64,000 bases of DNA from Eulemur rufifrons (lineage: Eukaryota > Chordata > Mammalia > Primates > Lemuridae). Location of the stretch: the NCBI RefSeq assembly GCF_041146395.1, contig NC_091010.1, forward strand, positions 50,178,001 to 50,242,000, written 5' to 3'. Position numbers and translations under genes: made by a program. Below the pieces are notes generated by a model. It had not been told where the DNA came from and did no database searches. It saw nothing but the letters and a program-made list of their open reading frames with translations. Shown piece after piece: positions 1 through 12,874 of this stretch (the stretch's first letter is position 1; the number at the start of each line of letters is the position of its first letter).

Positions 1-172
1 GATGGCATGCACCTGTAGTTTGAACCACTCCCGAGGCTGAGATGGGAAGATCCCCTCAGCCCAAGAGTTCAGAGTTACAGTGAGCTGTAATGTGCCACTG
101 TACTCCAGCTTGGGTGACAGAGCAAGACCTGTCTCAAAACAAAAAACAAAAAAACAAAACAAAAAAAACAAC
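1..172 (+). repeat. Old Alu fragment, right arm
   Basis: It has the right-monomer text (cacctgtagt..., gaggctgagatgggaagatc, cagtgagctgtaatgtgccactgtactccagcttgggtgacagagc) ending in a CAAAA-rich tail. It is diverged, as in AluJ, and truncated by the window edge. Confidence 0.8.
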
Positions 173-360
173 CAAGTAATTACCTGCTTGCTTCTCTCAA
201 CACTTACTCTCTTTACCAAAATGTATTAGGAGTGTTATCCTTCTATTATCTTCTATTATTTGTTTGCATTTAAAAGTTTTTGGATACGAGTTGAGGAATT
301 AAGACTTTAATCTTGATAAAGAATTTTAGGCAATAGCTAGCAGGCAGATCTGGTACTTTT

Positions 361-646
361 TTTGAGTCAGGGTCTTGCTCTGTCACTTAGGCTGAAGTAC
401 AGTGGTGCCATCATAGCTTACTGCAACCTCCAACTCCTGCACTCAAGTGATCCTCCTGCCTTAGCCTCCCAAGCTTCTGGGACTATAGGTGCATGCCACC
501 ATGCCCAGCTAATTTTTCTATTTTATGTAGAAATGGAGTCTCCCTTATGTTCCTCAGGCTGGTCTTGAACTCATGGCTTCAAGGGATCCTCCCCCCTCAG
601 CCTCCCGAAGAGCTAGGATTACAGGCATGAGCCACTGCGCCTGGCC
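361..646 (-). repeat. Alu (old, J-like) with target-site duplication
   Basis: Full-length Alu in reverse orientation, starting with the poly(T) side and ending ...gccactgcgcctggcc. A near-perfect direct repeat AGATCTGGTACTTTT flanks it at 346-360 and 647-661, marking the insertion site. Confidence 0.85.
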
Positions 647-789
647 AGATCTGGTACTTTTTGGGTGCAGTAGAGGTGCTGTCTTTGTACTAACTCTAAG
701 ATCACACATTCATCTCTGTTCCTGAGATGGAGGAGGGCTGTTGATATTATTGTTAATGATTAAATAGATTTTTATTCCCAGTATTGGCA

Positions 790-905
790 GTGTTTAAAAA
801 ATTACCTGAAAAAAAAAAATTACCTGAGAGCTTTTTCAAAAAGTAGATTCCTAGCCACGACCAGACTTCATTGATCGAAGGGATGAGCCCCAGAATTCAT
901 TTTTA
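790..905. repeat. Possible MER5-type DNA transposon remnant
   Basis: The text (gattcctagccacgacc...gatgagccccagaattcattttt) resembles MER5A-family remnants. It is short and diverged. Confidence 0.3.
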
Positions 906-1305
906 AGTGTTTTGTCAGTTAAAAAGCGAGATATCTGAGAACCTACAACGTGAAAAGTTGGAAGAAAAAATGGTTAACATGTAAAAGTTATACTAATTAG
1001 CTATTTATGTGAATTGCTCATTATCACTTTTGCCTAATTATGATGTGATGTCATAAAATTATACATGTACATCACCAAAATGCATAATTTCACTTTTAAA
1101 AAATTTGATTTCATCTGTAAAGTCATGTGTAAGTCAGATAAGGTTTAAGGTGATATAATTGGTTCCACAGATGAATCTTTACTGTTGTTTATTCATACTT
1201 ATAGTCTTCATTGCTGTTCAGTTGTTTTTGTTTTTTAAAGAAGAAAATGTTCTCTACCTTCAGTATTGCTTCTACAAAGCCTAACTAAAATAAAATCTCA
1301 CTCAG

Positions 1306-1436
1306 GAAACAAGAAGACAAAAGAAAACATTGAAGAAAACACGCAAATTTATTGTTGATGGTGTAGAAGTGAGTGTAACAACGTCAAAGATAGTTACAGA
1401 TAGTGATTCCAAAACTGAAGAATTGAGGTTTCTTAG
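1306..1436 (+). CDS. SLK: SLK exon 10 (human numbering)
   Basis: The acceptor is ...ctcactcag and the donor AG|gtgagt. The frame opens with [20 protein letters not shown] and ends in EELRFLR, with the last Arg codon split AG|A across the intron. It covers the basic lead-in to the C-terminal coiled coil. The other two frames contain stops, which fixes the phase. The downstream intron is only about 210 nt. Confidence 0.95.
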
Positions 1437-1647
1437 GTGAGTAGAGAAACAACTAATTAAAACTAGTTTCTAACTTCTTTTCAGTCTCTGAAGACTAGAG
1501 AAACAAGGGTAAATTCGTGGCTGATTTTGGATTATTCTTTTGCCGCTCTTCCCTTTGAAAAAAAAAAATTTAAGCTTTTTTTTTTAAAAGTGTTACTTCA
1601 AAGATGTAATTTTTACTTTCTCTGTCATTACTACTAAATTTTATCAG

Positions 1648-1771
1648 ACGTCAGGAACTTCGGGAATTAAGATTTCTTCAAAAAGAAGAGCAACGAGCCC
1701 AACAACAGCTTAATAGTAAACTGCAGCAACAACGAGAACAAATCTTCCGGCGCTTTGAGCAGGAAATGATG
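1648..1771 (+). CDS. SLK: SLK exon 11, coiled coil
   Basis: This 124-nt exon begins with the A that completes the split Arg codon and encodes 41 residues, starting [20 protein letters not shown] and ending RRFEQEMM before gtaaag. The Gln/Glu/Arg-rich heptads are the start of the long C-terminal coiled coil. The exon ends in phase 0. Confidence 0.95.
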
Positions 1772-3198
1772 GTAAAGTCTTAGATTTTTGTACTATTTTG
1801 TGTTAATGAAATTTAGTGAAAAATCACACTAGCGGGTTTTAGAACTTGTTCTCTGATGGTTAGATTTCTCTGGCTTTATGATGTATTTTGGCCTTTATCT
1901 TTTTGGTGTTTTGGATGCCTTTTTTTTGTGTGGGTGGTTCTTTTCTTGTAAGGATTGTCCATCCAAATCATGAAAACTTAAAATCATGAAGCCAATAGAT
2001 GGCTTAGAAAGTTCTTAAATATGCCTATTGCTGGATAATTTTTCAGTGCTCCAATTTAATCTTTCGGAATTAGAATCCAAGATTTTAAGCCAGTCTAGAG
2101 CAGTTGTCTTCAAACCTGGCTGAGTAGGGGGACTTCTCAAGGGCTTTTTAAAAATATACTTTCTTTTCTGGCACCACAGTTAAGCCTCCAAATCCCTATT
2201 CACTGCTGTTAGAACAAACAGTGCTGACTAGTCAAGGGTAATTGTCACTCAGTCCTTCAGTTTTTACCTTGTGTCCAAATTTGGGGAAGGAATTAGTAAT
2301 GTGATAGAAAATGTCAGTAATTTATGTTGAATATCTGCCTTAACATTAGGTTAGAAAAAAGATCATTTGGAATGTTAGAAGTATTCATGTTTTGAATATA
2401 GTCCTTTTGCTGTCTTATAATTCTAAGTGATAAAGATTGTTTTGTGTGAAGTGTGACGTTGTTGATTACATGTGTTGGATTATAACTGAGAATTCCTAAG
2501 AAAATGAACTTTTGTTCTCATTGAGTATTTTTATAGTGCTTATATTCTGTTTTTCACAACCTTATAAAAACTGTCTCCCCCATCAGATATTTTCTAAAAT
2601 GTTTTGCTTTTCAATTTTTAAAAAAGCCTCCTTTACTAATATTTAAGTATACCTATATCTAGAATTGCAATGTTACTTGAGTATTACATAAATAGGAGTC
2701 TTGTTGACAAAGTAGATTTATAATTCCAAAAGATTTGTTCCAATGGAATAGGATGTGTATTTTAATAACCTTAATGAGGAAGAGTAAATCTGAAAATGAC
2801 AAGTAATATTACTATTATTAAGTAATGATATTATTAAACATTAATTAAAACAGACTTCAAGTAAGCTCTTTATCATAATTTTTATTGGATAAATATTGAC
2901 ATTTTTCTAACTTGCTTTAGTACTTCATAACAACTGGGTATTCTGGATTGTCTAAAAGTTTTGAACATTCTACTTCATGTGTAATAGAGAAAACATTTTC
3001 CATTATTAGAACAAAAAATGAACTGATTTTTTGGAAAAATTTCATAACACATTTTAGTGCATTTGACTTGTTTGGTATTGCAAAGATTATAACACATCAC
3101 TAAACTTAAATGCTAATTATGTGCTCTTAGAAAACATCTTCACTATAGTAAGTTAATATGGGCGATATTCAATCATCCTGAGTTACATTGTTTTACAG
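1772..3198 (+). other. SLK: SLK intron 11, no gene seen
   Basis: AT-rich unique sequence. I recognise no intact repeat, only a possible old DNA-transposon remnant near 2100-2230. Confidence 0.6.
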
Positions 3199-3378
3199 AG
3201 TAAAAAGCGACATTATGACCAGGAAATCGAGAATCTAGAAAAACAGCAGAAACAGACTATTGAACGTCTGGAACAAGAACACACAAATCGCTTGCGAGAT
3301 GAAGCCAAACGCATTAAAGGAGAACAAGAGAAAGAGCTGTCCAAATTTCAGAATATACTAAAGAACCGAAAGAAGGAG
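3199..3378 (+). CDS. SLK: SLK exon 12, coiled coil
   Basis: The acceptor is ttgttttacag and the donor GAG|gtaatt. The exon is exactly 60 codons, phase 0-0, starting SKKRHYDQEIENLEKQQKQT and ending ILKNRKKE. It is a continuous charged helix. It directly precedes the alternative exon, so a transcript skipping exon 13 joins ...NRKKE to EQEFVQ in frame. Confidence 0.95.
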
Positions 3379-5665
3379 GTAATTCTAACTACTGTTTTTA
3401 ATTACTGAAGCTATTTTTTTTACATGTAAATTTAAGACTTACTAAGGAAATAAGAATAATACTTGATAGTTAAGTATTCATTGTTTCTTTCAGTCTTCCC
3501 TACAGTCATATAGGGTAGTAGTGAGGTCAGGTGTTATCCTCATTTTATGCCCAGAAGACTGGAGTAAAAGAGGTTTTAATGGCCTGTTTAGGTTCACAAA
3601 CTACCACTAAATATCCAGCTAAACCTTGAACCAAGCCTTCAAATTGAGTTTAATTCTTTTTATTAGTGCAACATATTTAAGGCCTTACGTAGAAATATTT
3701 TTTTTTATGAAAACTTGCTGTTGTGTTTGCTGGTGGCAGCAATAATTCGTTATTTATAAATTATTATACTTTTAACAATTTCTTTCTTGATTAGCTTTTT
3801 TGTCTTTCTTGAACGTTGTGCCAAAGAAAAGCTGAATAATCTTAAATTCTAAATAATATCTATAAGCTCATGAAATTGTGAGTTTCTTTGAAGAATCAAA
3901 AGTAGAAAGTATCTATAAAGTCATTTGATGAGAATGAGTTTATTCATTTTTCCTGAAACTGTTCCATGTTGTTATAGAATTTTTTGCAATATTATTTACT
4001 AAGAAAGATTGTCATTGATTCAGAAGGATGATTTACATATTATATTAGTGTCTCTTTTCATCCCACATTAAAACTATGAAACCTTTACATATAAGCAGTT
4101 TTCAGAAATAATTTTATGATTTATTTTACATCTTCATTGTAGGAGGAGGATTTACCTTTCTGTGATATAAAAGACCCTATGGACAAAAATTATGATCAAT
4201 TTTATTAGGGTTGGATCAAAAAAAAACCTCAACCAAACTAGTGAATGCATTTTCACTTTTGTTACACATCTCAAATACCCAGGTTCATTGACTCTAACAT
4301 TTAAGTTATGAGGAAAATTGAATGTCATGTTACTGCATCTTAAGGATCTGTTTTAAAAAGGATAGAGTTGAACATTAATAAATACAGTATGTTCTTTGAT
4401 TTCTTTAGGTAAAGATGGATGAAGTGCTGTATAATTTTATTTGATGTGGCTTCCATTTCTAGAAATCACTGTTTTGTTACTGTTCATTATGTTTTATGTA
4501 GAATTTGCTCTTTGTATACTATGAGGTATGACTTTACTGGGCCTACATGTTAATTTTGTCAAAACCATGGGTACTTTTTATTGAGAGATTATTCTTTATA
4601 TCAAATTAAATTTAAAAAATTTTTATAAGTAAATATGTGGCTTAATCCTAAATGTTTTAAAGTCTCTAGTTATTGTTTTGGGGTGGGAGAGTTTTAGACA
4701 GTGAACATGTTTGAAATCAATGCTACTTTAAATAATTACATTATGTATTTTTTTTTCCTTGTCACTAAACTTCTTGCGTTTGGGGAGTCTCTTCCTTTTG
4801 ATGGTGATTTGGCTTCATGAGGGATTACTGATGGGAAATTTTAAATACACTATGTTAAATCTAAATCAGTCTCTTTCACGGACCATCAATAGCATGTGGT
4901 GATTTGGAATCTGGTTTCTTTTGGTGCTTCTACATGATCGTTTTTCATAGTTGGATTATAGATCTATTGTTAGATGAAATACACATCTAGAATTTTGAAA
5001 TGATTAAAAGAAGGAACTCTAAAATGTACTTCCTCTTGTACTTTATCTGGTATAGTAAATCATAGCATACTAAACTGTTGAAGAGTGCTTATATTACTGA
5101 TTTTTAAGTTGACAAGTTCGGCTTACATTGTCAGCAAAGGAGAATGTTATTCTAATCCTACAGAAGATTATCAGATATGTTCATTTTTATCACACCATGT
5201 ATAAAATGGTGCGTTTTATGAAAAAAACTTCATATCCATTTATTTCTCCTTTGTGTATTCTAAGACATGCTTTCCTTTATCCTTTTTTGGTTTTTTTTTT
5301 TTTTTTCTCATTAAGTGGATTTCATTTAGAATTATTTCTTTGGTATGATCAAGCTAATTAAGAAATTTTACACTTTTATAAATGGCCATTAGCTTTCCTT
5401 ATATTCAATATTTCAAACAATGTCAATAGATATGTTTATAATTTGACGATCTTTCCAGATCAGTTGAGTTTATCACCTTTAGTTCAGCATCAGTGCTGCA
5501 AGTAATTCTTCACTGATTGTCTTTGGATCTTTAAGAGAAAAAATGATATATAGGGATAATTAAGCAACTAATTAACCTTTCCTATGGTGTAATGTCCCTT
5601 TCTGCACTGAGATTACGCATGTTCTATCCTTTTATTCTTTTTCACCAAACTAACACCTATGCTAA

Positions 5666-5671
5666 TGCATG
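5666..5671 (+). promoter_or_regulatory. TGCATG, RBFOX-type splicing element (distal)
   Basis: A full TGCATG hexamer (gctaaTGCATGttg) lies about 116 nt upstream of alternative exon 13 of SLK. RBFOX proteins bind (U)GCAUG, and upstream sites usually repress inclusion. A shorter GCATG occurs at 5617-5621. Function here is inferred from position and known regulation of the exon. Confidence 0.55.
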
Positions 5672-5766
5672 TTGAAAGGAAGTTTTTAACAACTTTAATA
5701 TTTGACTTATAGCTTGTCTGCTCACACAAATGCTTGCTGTGGAGAAAGTATTATTTCCCCACCTCC

Positions 5767-5772
5767 TGCATG
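5767..5772 (+). promoter_or_regulatory. TGCATG, RBFOX-type splicing element (proximal)
   Basis: A TGCATG hexamer (cctccTGCATGctta) lies 14-20 nt upstream of the first base of exon 13, inside the region normally occupied by the polypyrimidine tract and U2AF. Binding there could compete directly with acceptor recognition. The tract is correspondingly weak (tgcttatacactgtag). The motif is seen directly; its use is inferred. Confidence 0.6.
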
Positions 5773-5786
5773 CTTATACACTGTAG

Positions 5787-5879
5787 GTTATAAATGAAGT
5801 GGAGAAAGCACCCAAAGAGCTGAGAAAAGAGCTCATGAAACGCAGGAAAGAGGAGCTTGCACAAAGCCAGCATGCTCAG
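5787..5879 (+). CDS. SLK: SLK exon 13, alternatively spliced 31-codon cassette
   Basis: This is a 93-nt phase 0-0 exon (acceptor cactgtag, donor CAG|gtaaca) encoding VINEVEKAPKELRKELMKRR followed by KEELAQSQHAQ. From the literature on the human and mouse genes I recall that this cassette is skipped or included according to cell type, under control of RBFOX2, QKI and ESRP-type regulators. Skipping keeps the frame. The sequence is fully intact here. TGCATG motifs lie 15 and about 116 nt upstream (separate entries), consistent with regulated inclusion. Confidence 0.93.
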
Positions 5880-7084
5880 GTAACAGCAGCAGCTTAATGC
5901 TACTAAAACCAGTAAGCACCATTTTCTCACAGCTCAGTGAACCATGGTTGGAAGGGTAAATTTTAACTGTAATTATTATATAACGTTGACTTCTTCCATC
6001 CAGAGATTCCCAAGATCATCTTTATGTAGTACTAAATTCACACTAAGGTGACATTTAAGTTGCTAATATGAAATTAAATGGAATGTTTGGAAAGTTGAAT
6101 CCAAATGAAATAAACAAGTATGTTAATGAATAATCCACTGTTATCTGATATTAATGATGATGAGAACTTATATTGTTAAATAGTAATGCCAATTTTTGAT
6201 AGATGATGTTTTAGGACAGAAAAATAGAGGGTGAATATATAAGCATTGTGCTTACAGAAAGTATGCCTAATTAAAAGGCCATAATTTCTATAAAGTTCAA
6301 AGTTAGAAGAAAAATGGTAAATGGTAATGTCAAACAGTAGATCAAACATTTATTACTTTTAAGCTCAACAACATAAGCAACTTTAAAATCAGATTTTAAA
6401 TATTAAGTATGTTATTTTTCTTTTTGGTTCAGAATCCAGCAGTTGGATGAATAGACTATTTTTGCTTCATGGAGTTAAATAAATAAACTTGATCTAGGTT
6501 ATGATATGGTTGAGCCTTATCAGAAGATGAGTGAATTCTTTACAAAATTAGACAAATTAATATTTTAATAGAATTTTCTAGAATCATCTCACATGACTTT
6601 ACAAGGTCTTTCTTTTTTTTTTCTGTTTACAAAGAAAGGGAAATCTTTTAATTTTTTGCACAATTTTTAGTTACATATATCAATGAAAGGAAAAAGAAAC
6701 ATGGATTATGTATTATTGCTTCGAATTATCTTTTTAATGTGGTTTTATGTGATTTAAAAAGTGGTTCCCAGACTTTTAGATTTTATAGACCCATAAAATG
6801 AAGCATAGAAACAACAAAAACCACTGGGGACCATGGCATAGACTGCCATTAAAAAATTTTTTTTTTTTTTAAATTTTGCTAAATACGGATATTTAAAAAC
6901 TGCCATTTACTGGTCATTATGATTTCCAAGGAGAAATATTTTTAATACTATGAAAAATAAGGAAAATATAGTCTTGGAATTTAAAATTTAAATAAAGCCA
7001 GCTTACCTGAATAAATTTAGTTTGCTTTTGGTTTTTTTCTTGCCATGAGCCATTGAAACGTTTTGTCTTGGCTTGGTGTTGGAA

Positions 7085-7330
7085 TTGCTAGTTTAAGGTG
7101 CCAATAGCAAACACAGCATTTACTATGTGTCAGGCAGTGTTCTAAATGCTTTATGTGTATGAACTCATTTAATCTAATTACTCTTGAAGTAATTACTCTT
7201 ATTACCCGCATTTTACAGGTGAGGGAACTAAAGCAGAGGAAAGATGGGTGACTCTTCCAAGGTCACATACTTGGTTAGTTGTAGAGCCAGGATTCTCATC
7301 CAGATAGTAGCTCCACATTTCTTACATGGA
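7085..7330 (+). repeat. MIR element in SLK intron 13
   Basis: It shows the MIR core (ctatgtgtcaggcagtgttctaaatgctttatgtg...ttttacaggtgagggaactaaagca...gtcacatacttggttagttgtagagccagg). Confidence 0.7.
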
Positions 7331-8527
7331 ACCACCACACCATACTGCCTGTCATATTTAAACTACCTGCTCTGTGCTGCATCTAAACTTTTATCAGCTT
7401 GACCCAGTGGTTCTTGGCCATATCTTGTTAACAAGTGAAGAGGAAGTCCTTGCTGGCTACACATCTATTTTTGGTTAATTTGGATTTCAAACCATATCAT
7501 AGCAATATGGTTTTGCCTTATAAAGGAATGTAGACTTTTTTATTTACAAAAGGTAATATATTAAACTTGAGTCAAAATTGAGAATTTAGTGTTGAATGAA
7601 TTAGATGGTCTTATGCTTTAATAAAATTTTGTTGGTATTTTTCATACAATTTTTGGGGTGGCCTGTATTTTCCAACTAGAGCTGGAAGTAACAGTAAATT
7701 CCTTTGGTAAATTTAATGAGGAATGTAGTAATCTAACAAATTTTAAAAGTATTTCTTCTGCTTTTAATGAAGGTACCAGAACTTGATAACTTTACAGAGT
7801 CTATTTTAAACTGTTTTTGAGAATTTATAAATAATAGCCATATACTCATGGACCTAAAATATATTTGATCATCTGAGCTCAATGGTTTTCAAACCAAGCT
7901 CCCAGGAGCTTTTGAGTTTGGAAAAAGCAACTTTGGGAATCCTTACGAAGACAAGAACTGTGGGCTGTAGGTCCCTGCTTCTATTTCAACTAATGCAGCA
8001 CCAGTTTTGATCTGTTTTATAAATTGAGTTTTTTTGGTGAGTTTTTAAAAAGAGGATTCTACTGGTTTAAAAAACAACATCAACATACTGGAGTTTGGAA
8101 ATGACTGATCAAGTTCAAATCCTTCATTTTATAAATGAGAAAGAGGCTCTTCTGTTAAGTGACTTGTTCCAGGCCTCTAGAAAGTCATATAATTATTCTT
8201 TCCATTTACAAAAAGTCATTCAGATATATTCTCACCTGGGAGGTGCATTGTATTCTGATCCACAGGGTGTTGCTCAGGTCATGATTCAGTCTTTTCAGTT
8301 GTCATCTTGTGCAGTCTTCAACGCCCAAATGCAGGACGTAAGTCCCACGTGCCTGTGGGAGGATGCCTTCTGTTTTACTTGCTTTTTCTTTGACTCACAT
8401 GTGCCTTTTCATTGTTGGCTTCATTTGCTGATATCTAGAAGATTGATAGATGATAAATGTCTATGATGAAAATAATAGTAATAACCTGACTTTATAGTAC
8501 AGTACAGTATTCTTCAAAGAGTTTTCA

Positions 8528-8852
8528 GGCCGGGCGTGGTGGCTCACGCCTGTAATCCTAGCACTCTGGGAGGCCGAGGCGGGTGGATTGCTCAAGGTCA
8601 GGAGTTCGAGACCAGCCTGAGCGAGACCCCGTCTCTACTAAAAATAGAAAGACATTATATGGACACCTAAAAATCTATATAGAAAAAATTAGCCGGGCAT
8701 AGTGGCGCATGCCTGTAGTCCCAGCTACTTGGGAGGCTGAGGCAGTAGGATCGCTTAAGCCCAGGAGTTTGAGGTTGCTGTGAGCTAAGCTGACGCCACG
8801 GCACTCACTCTAGCCTGGGCAACAAAGTGAGACTCTGTCTCAACAAAAAAAA
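8528..8852 (+). repeat. Strepsirrhine-type Alu with target-site duplication
   Basis: Full-length, ggccgggcgtggtggctcacgcc to an A-tail, with the strepsirrhine-type right end (gctaagctgacgccacggcactcactctagcc). AAAGAGTTTTCA is duplicated at 8516-8527 and 8853-8864. Low divergence suggests a lineage-specific insertion. Confidence 0.93.
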
Positions 8853-8867
8853 AAAGAGTTTTCACAT

Positions 8868-9010
8868 TTGATTCTTACTGCCACCATCCTAATATAGGGA
8901 TGGAGTATATCCATTTCACAGATGAAGAAACTGAGGCATAGAAGACTAAGTGCTCTACTTAAAGTCACATAAGAGATTAATGGTAGAGCTGTAACTAGAA
9001 CACTTTTAAT
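8868..9010 (+). repeat. MIR fragment
   Basis: tccatttcacagatgaagaaactgaggcatagaagactaag with gtcacataagagattaatggtagagct is the MIR 3' half. The adjacent Alu inserted into or beside it. Confidence 0.6.
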
Positions 9011-10547
9011 GCAGTGTTCTTTTTTCTATCTACCTCTAATTTCTAAAACCATAAATTCTAATTTGAAATTTTCACCTTTTTTCAAGAAAAGTAAAATACC
9101 TTCCCAATAGTATTTTATATGTTTTGCACATGTGAGAAATTGAATGCTGTGATTAGATTTTTATCTTTGTGTGAAGTGACATTTTGATTGCATATATGTT
9201 TATTTAGATGTTTTAATTATGGATATGGTCAGAAAAGCCATGTTAGAAGTAGTAATTTTAGTTCCATTTAACTGTGGTTTCCATTTATTCAAATAGTTAT
9301 GAGTAAGTGAGCTGCTATTCTCCTCATTGTAGTTTTAAGTTAAGTCTGGAATTCCAGGCTGTATTCTTTCTCAGTTTCCACAGGGAGATGACTTCCTCAT
9401 TTAACACTATAATTTTTGTTTGTGATCTTTGAAATATACAATTGGAATAGATAGAATACAGCTTGATTTCAACTACTCCTTTCCCTTCTCCTGAAATTAG
9501 ACTTATTTGTTAAATTATTGGCAGCTGTTTGATTCTTTTTACAGTTTCCTAAAAGAGTAAGTAAAACATCGATTTTTTTTAAATGAGAAAGAGAAATTAT
9601 GAATTATGATCACTTTTCTGATCATTACCATTTTTAGCCTTTGTTTTGAGTTAATATAATCACATTCTGTACAAAGAGCCCAATATACATAACGCTTTCT
9701 TATAGTTTTCTAAAACTCAAAGTTGTATTTTTCATATTTATGGTTGTCTGATTAATATAGTAAAATTCTTTATCAGAATTTAAACTGGTACTTTTAAAGG
9801 GCACTCATTTTACAATTTATGTGTCCGTTTTTAAAAATGAATTTGGCCTTAGTAAGTTTGGGTTCTTTTGTTGTCTTAACTAGTGATTATTTCTATGTGT
9901 TGGATGTGTGGTTTTTTTTTAAGGTAGATGTAATTTGTGTAATCTTTTTGGAATATAAGATCTCTTTTAACTCCTAAAAGTAATCTGTAATTACAGATTC
10001 CATTGTGAATGTATTGTACTTGGGTTTTGAGTTAGGAAATTTGGTGAATGCTCAATAATACTAAGATTTCATTTCTTTTGAGGTAAGAAAATATATTAGT
10101 GTGTGAGGGACCTTTTCAAATAATTTTCAGCTTTAATATAAAAAATCCTTTGTGCCGTGTCCATTACTATGTAGTCATCCAGACTCTGCTTAATTATTCA
10201 AGTCCATAGCTCTATGAGGCAGCTGAGTTCTTTGCTAACTCTGATTGTTAGGACCTTTGTACACCTGCCTACCTTGACTTTTACCTGTTGATTCTTATTT
10301 TACCTTCTGGAGCTGCACACTAGTTCTCCCTGCTTCTATGAAACAGTCTCAGCTCTTCTTATGTATTAGCTGCTTCAAGGAATACTTCTGTAGTTCTTTC
10401 AGTCATTCATTGTGAGGCACGGTTTCTGAACCCTTTATTCCCAGCTTTGAGTTTTCTGCAGTTTACTTTTGAACTTTTAGAAGTGTGATGCTAAGGGAAG
10501 GGGCCCACTACTCTGTATATGGACTGACAGACCAAGACTGTTGGTAC

Positions 10548-10665
10548 TTGGACCAATTGAGTGGAAGCCCCTTGAAGGCAAAACTGTCTTTTATCAATTT
10601 TAGTAACCCTGTAAGTAGTATAGTGCCCAGCACTAAGTTCTTAATAAAAATTTTCTTGTCTGTGT
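10548..10665. repeat. L2 3'-end fragment
   Basis: It has the L2 3'-end pattern (ggaagccccttgaaggcaaaactgtcttttatc...gtgcccagcactaagttcttaataaa). Confidence 0.5.
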
Positions 10666-11249
10666 TTGTTTTTTTCCTTAGAACAACTCATGACATGTAA
10701 TAATAAAAGTTTTCTCTTACCTTGTTTAATCTAGACATAAATCATGTGAATAAAAAGTCCGTAGATGAGAAATTTCATTCATTTTTTTAGTAGCAGTGGC
10801 TTATATCTACCTTTTTTTATTTTCACATAAATATGTATTTACCGCACCCTTCACATTTGCATTCGATTTCTTTGAGTCTAAATGTAAGATTTATATTAAT
10901 GCTAGTTAATTCAGACCCATTGTTTCTGTCCGCAGATTGTTTTTTAAAATCTTTTATGCAAATCAATGATAAAAATGTTGAACAAAAGAAAACCCTTCCA
11001 TGTTTCTGCAGGTTATGTTAAGTTTATTAAACAAGTTTGCATATAGAAGTTTTACAATTAGACAAATAATTTAATTTTGTTACAAATATTTACTATGGGA
11101 AAAAGGGAAGCTTGAACAACTTTTTTTGTTACAACTGCTTAAAAGATAAGCATGGAGATTTTGCATCTCTTCAAGTAAAACTCAGAAGTCCTTATAGCTG
11201 AATTTAAATATTCATTGAAATTTTTTCAGTGACATTGTTAATGATTTTT

Positions 11250-11556
11250 TTGTTTGTTTTGTTTTTTGTGTGTGGCTTTTGTTTTTGTTTTGAAACAGTT
11301 TTGCTCTGTTGCCTGGGCTAGAGTTCAGCGGCATCATCATAGCTCACTGCAGCCTCAAATGGTCCTTCTGTCTCAGCCTCCTGAGTAGCTGGTACTACAG
11401 GCATATACCACTATGCTTGGCTAATTTTTTTGTTTTTTGTAGAGATGAACTCTCTCTATTGCCCAGGCTGGTCTCAAACTCCTGGCCTCAAGTGATCCTC
11501 TTGCCTCGCCTCCTAAAGTGCTAGGATTACAGGTGTGAGCCACCGCATCTGGTCAA
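11250..11556 (-). repeat. Alu (old, J-like), reverse orientation
   Basis: It runs from a T-rich start (ttttgttttttgtgtg...) through ttgctctgttgcctgggctagag to ggattacaggtgtgagccaccgcatctgg. It is diverged, with imperfect flanking repeats (aatgat). Confidence 0.85.
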
Positions 11557-12874
11557 TGATGTTTTAATGATAAAGTGACCATGGTCACTTTATCACCACA
11601 TATCACTGCAAGTTGGTAATTGTATTTTATAGAGGCAATTTATTAGCTTTTTCTTTCTGCTACCATATATTTGTATTTATGCTAAAGTACAAGTGATGAT
11701 GCAGATGAGAGCAGCAGCATTTATGACTCCACATTACTTTAACACTATAGCATAAACTGTATCACCTCCAGAGACACTGTAGTAAGGCAAACATCTTCAG
11801 GAACATTGCTAGACTTCTTTGTGGACTGAGGAACAGGCGGTGGTGATCTAGACATTGTCGGACTCTGTCCAAGGCCTAAAGAATAGTTCTAAAGTGGATC
11901 TTGGGGGTTGATCTTCTCTTGGATTTGTTAGAGGAGGGTTTATGGTTGTTTCAATTCTAAATTCTAAATCCACACAAAAATTGACCTGAATATCCCTTGA
12001 GCTAATCAACTGGCTATAACTACCAAGAGAAGGATAGAGATCCAAATTTACATTTCTTCAATTTGAATATTCTTCCTTTCCTTCCATAAATGTGTGATTC
12101 TAACAGAAAGACCATAAGTCACTTTAACATTTTTCTTACACAATAATCGAAGGACTTTTTTCTAAAGTAATTTTGGCATTTGGGCAGATAGTATCTACTT
12201 AATAAATATTTGTTGAATGAATTAGTGAATCCCAAACATGTTGGTAGAATTCTGTGATTATAGGAATTTTGTTTATAGATTTGTAATATGTAACTCACTT
12301 TCTTTTTCCTAGTTTACATTTCTCTAGCAATGCATTATTTCTTCTTAGGTCCTCAAACTTTTCTTCTTTATAGGCATAGGCTATAGATACAAAAACTTTC
12401 TTCCTCTGTTAGTGTAGCTCTGATATTTCTTCCTATGTATATCCTAAAATTCCAATATCTGTTTTACTTATTAGCACTTTATTGCCTTTCTCCCTAAAGG
12501 ACATTGCTTATTTATTGGTTTAGTCACACCATAGTGGAGTGAATAGTCACTTTTAGAAGCTGTAAATTTACTATTTTCCCAAAAATGCTAGTGTAATAGG
12601 ACATTTTAATTATGAGTGGGCTATAAACTTCTTTTGTGTGTATCATTCTAAGTAATGAGTTTTGAATATTATGTATTCTAATACTTTTTTGGGGAATTGA
12701 ATTGGGTGACTAATACATATATGTACTGTATAATTTTGGTGATTTTTAAATCTAGCTAACTTTGCAAACTTGGTTTGGAAATCTTATTAACTACTAATGT
12801 ATATAGTTATATAGATAAGTGGATGTTAAGTTCATTAGATAGTTATTTAATTAATGGTTAACTATGTCTAATAG

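Larger units (their letters stand above)
3379..5786 (+). other. SLK: SLK intron 12, no gene seen
   Basis: AT-rich, nearly repeat-free intron with one possible MIR trace at 3490-3640. Its 3' end carries the two TGCATG elements listed separately. The lack of transposons beside an alternative exon is consistent with retained regulatory sequence. Confidence 0.6.

Noticed and set aside
362..568. Small ORFs at 362-568, 11309-11524, 18594-18800 and 52480-52686
   Set aside because: They translate Alu antisense text (for example [14 protein letters not shown] strings) and are typical Alu artefacts.
8095..8466. 123-aa + strand ORF in SLK intron 13
   Set aside because: No exon-like splice borders, no recognised domain, and codon use like the surrounding AT-rich intron.
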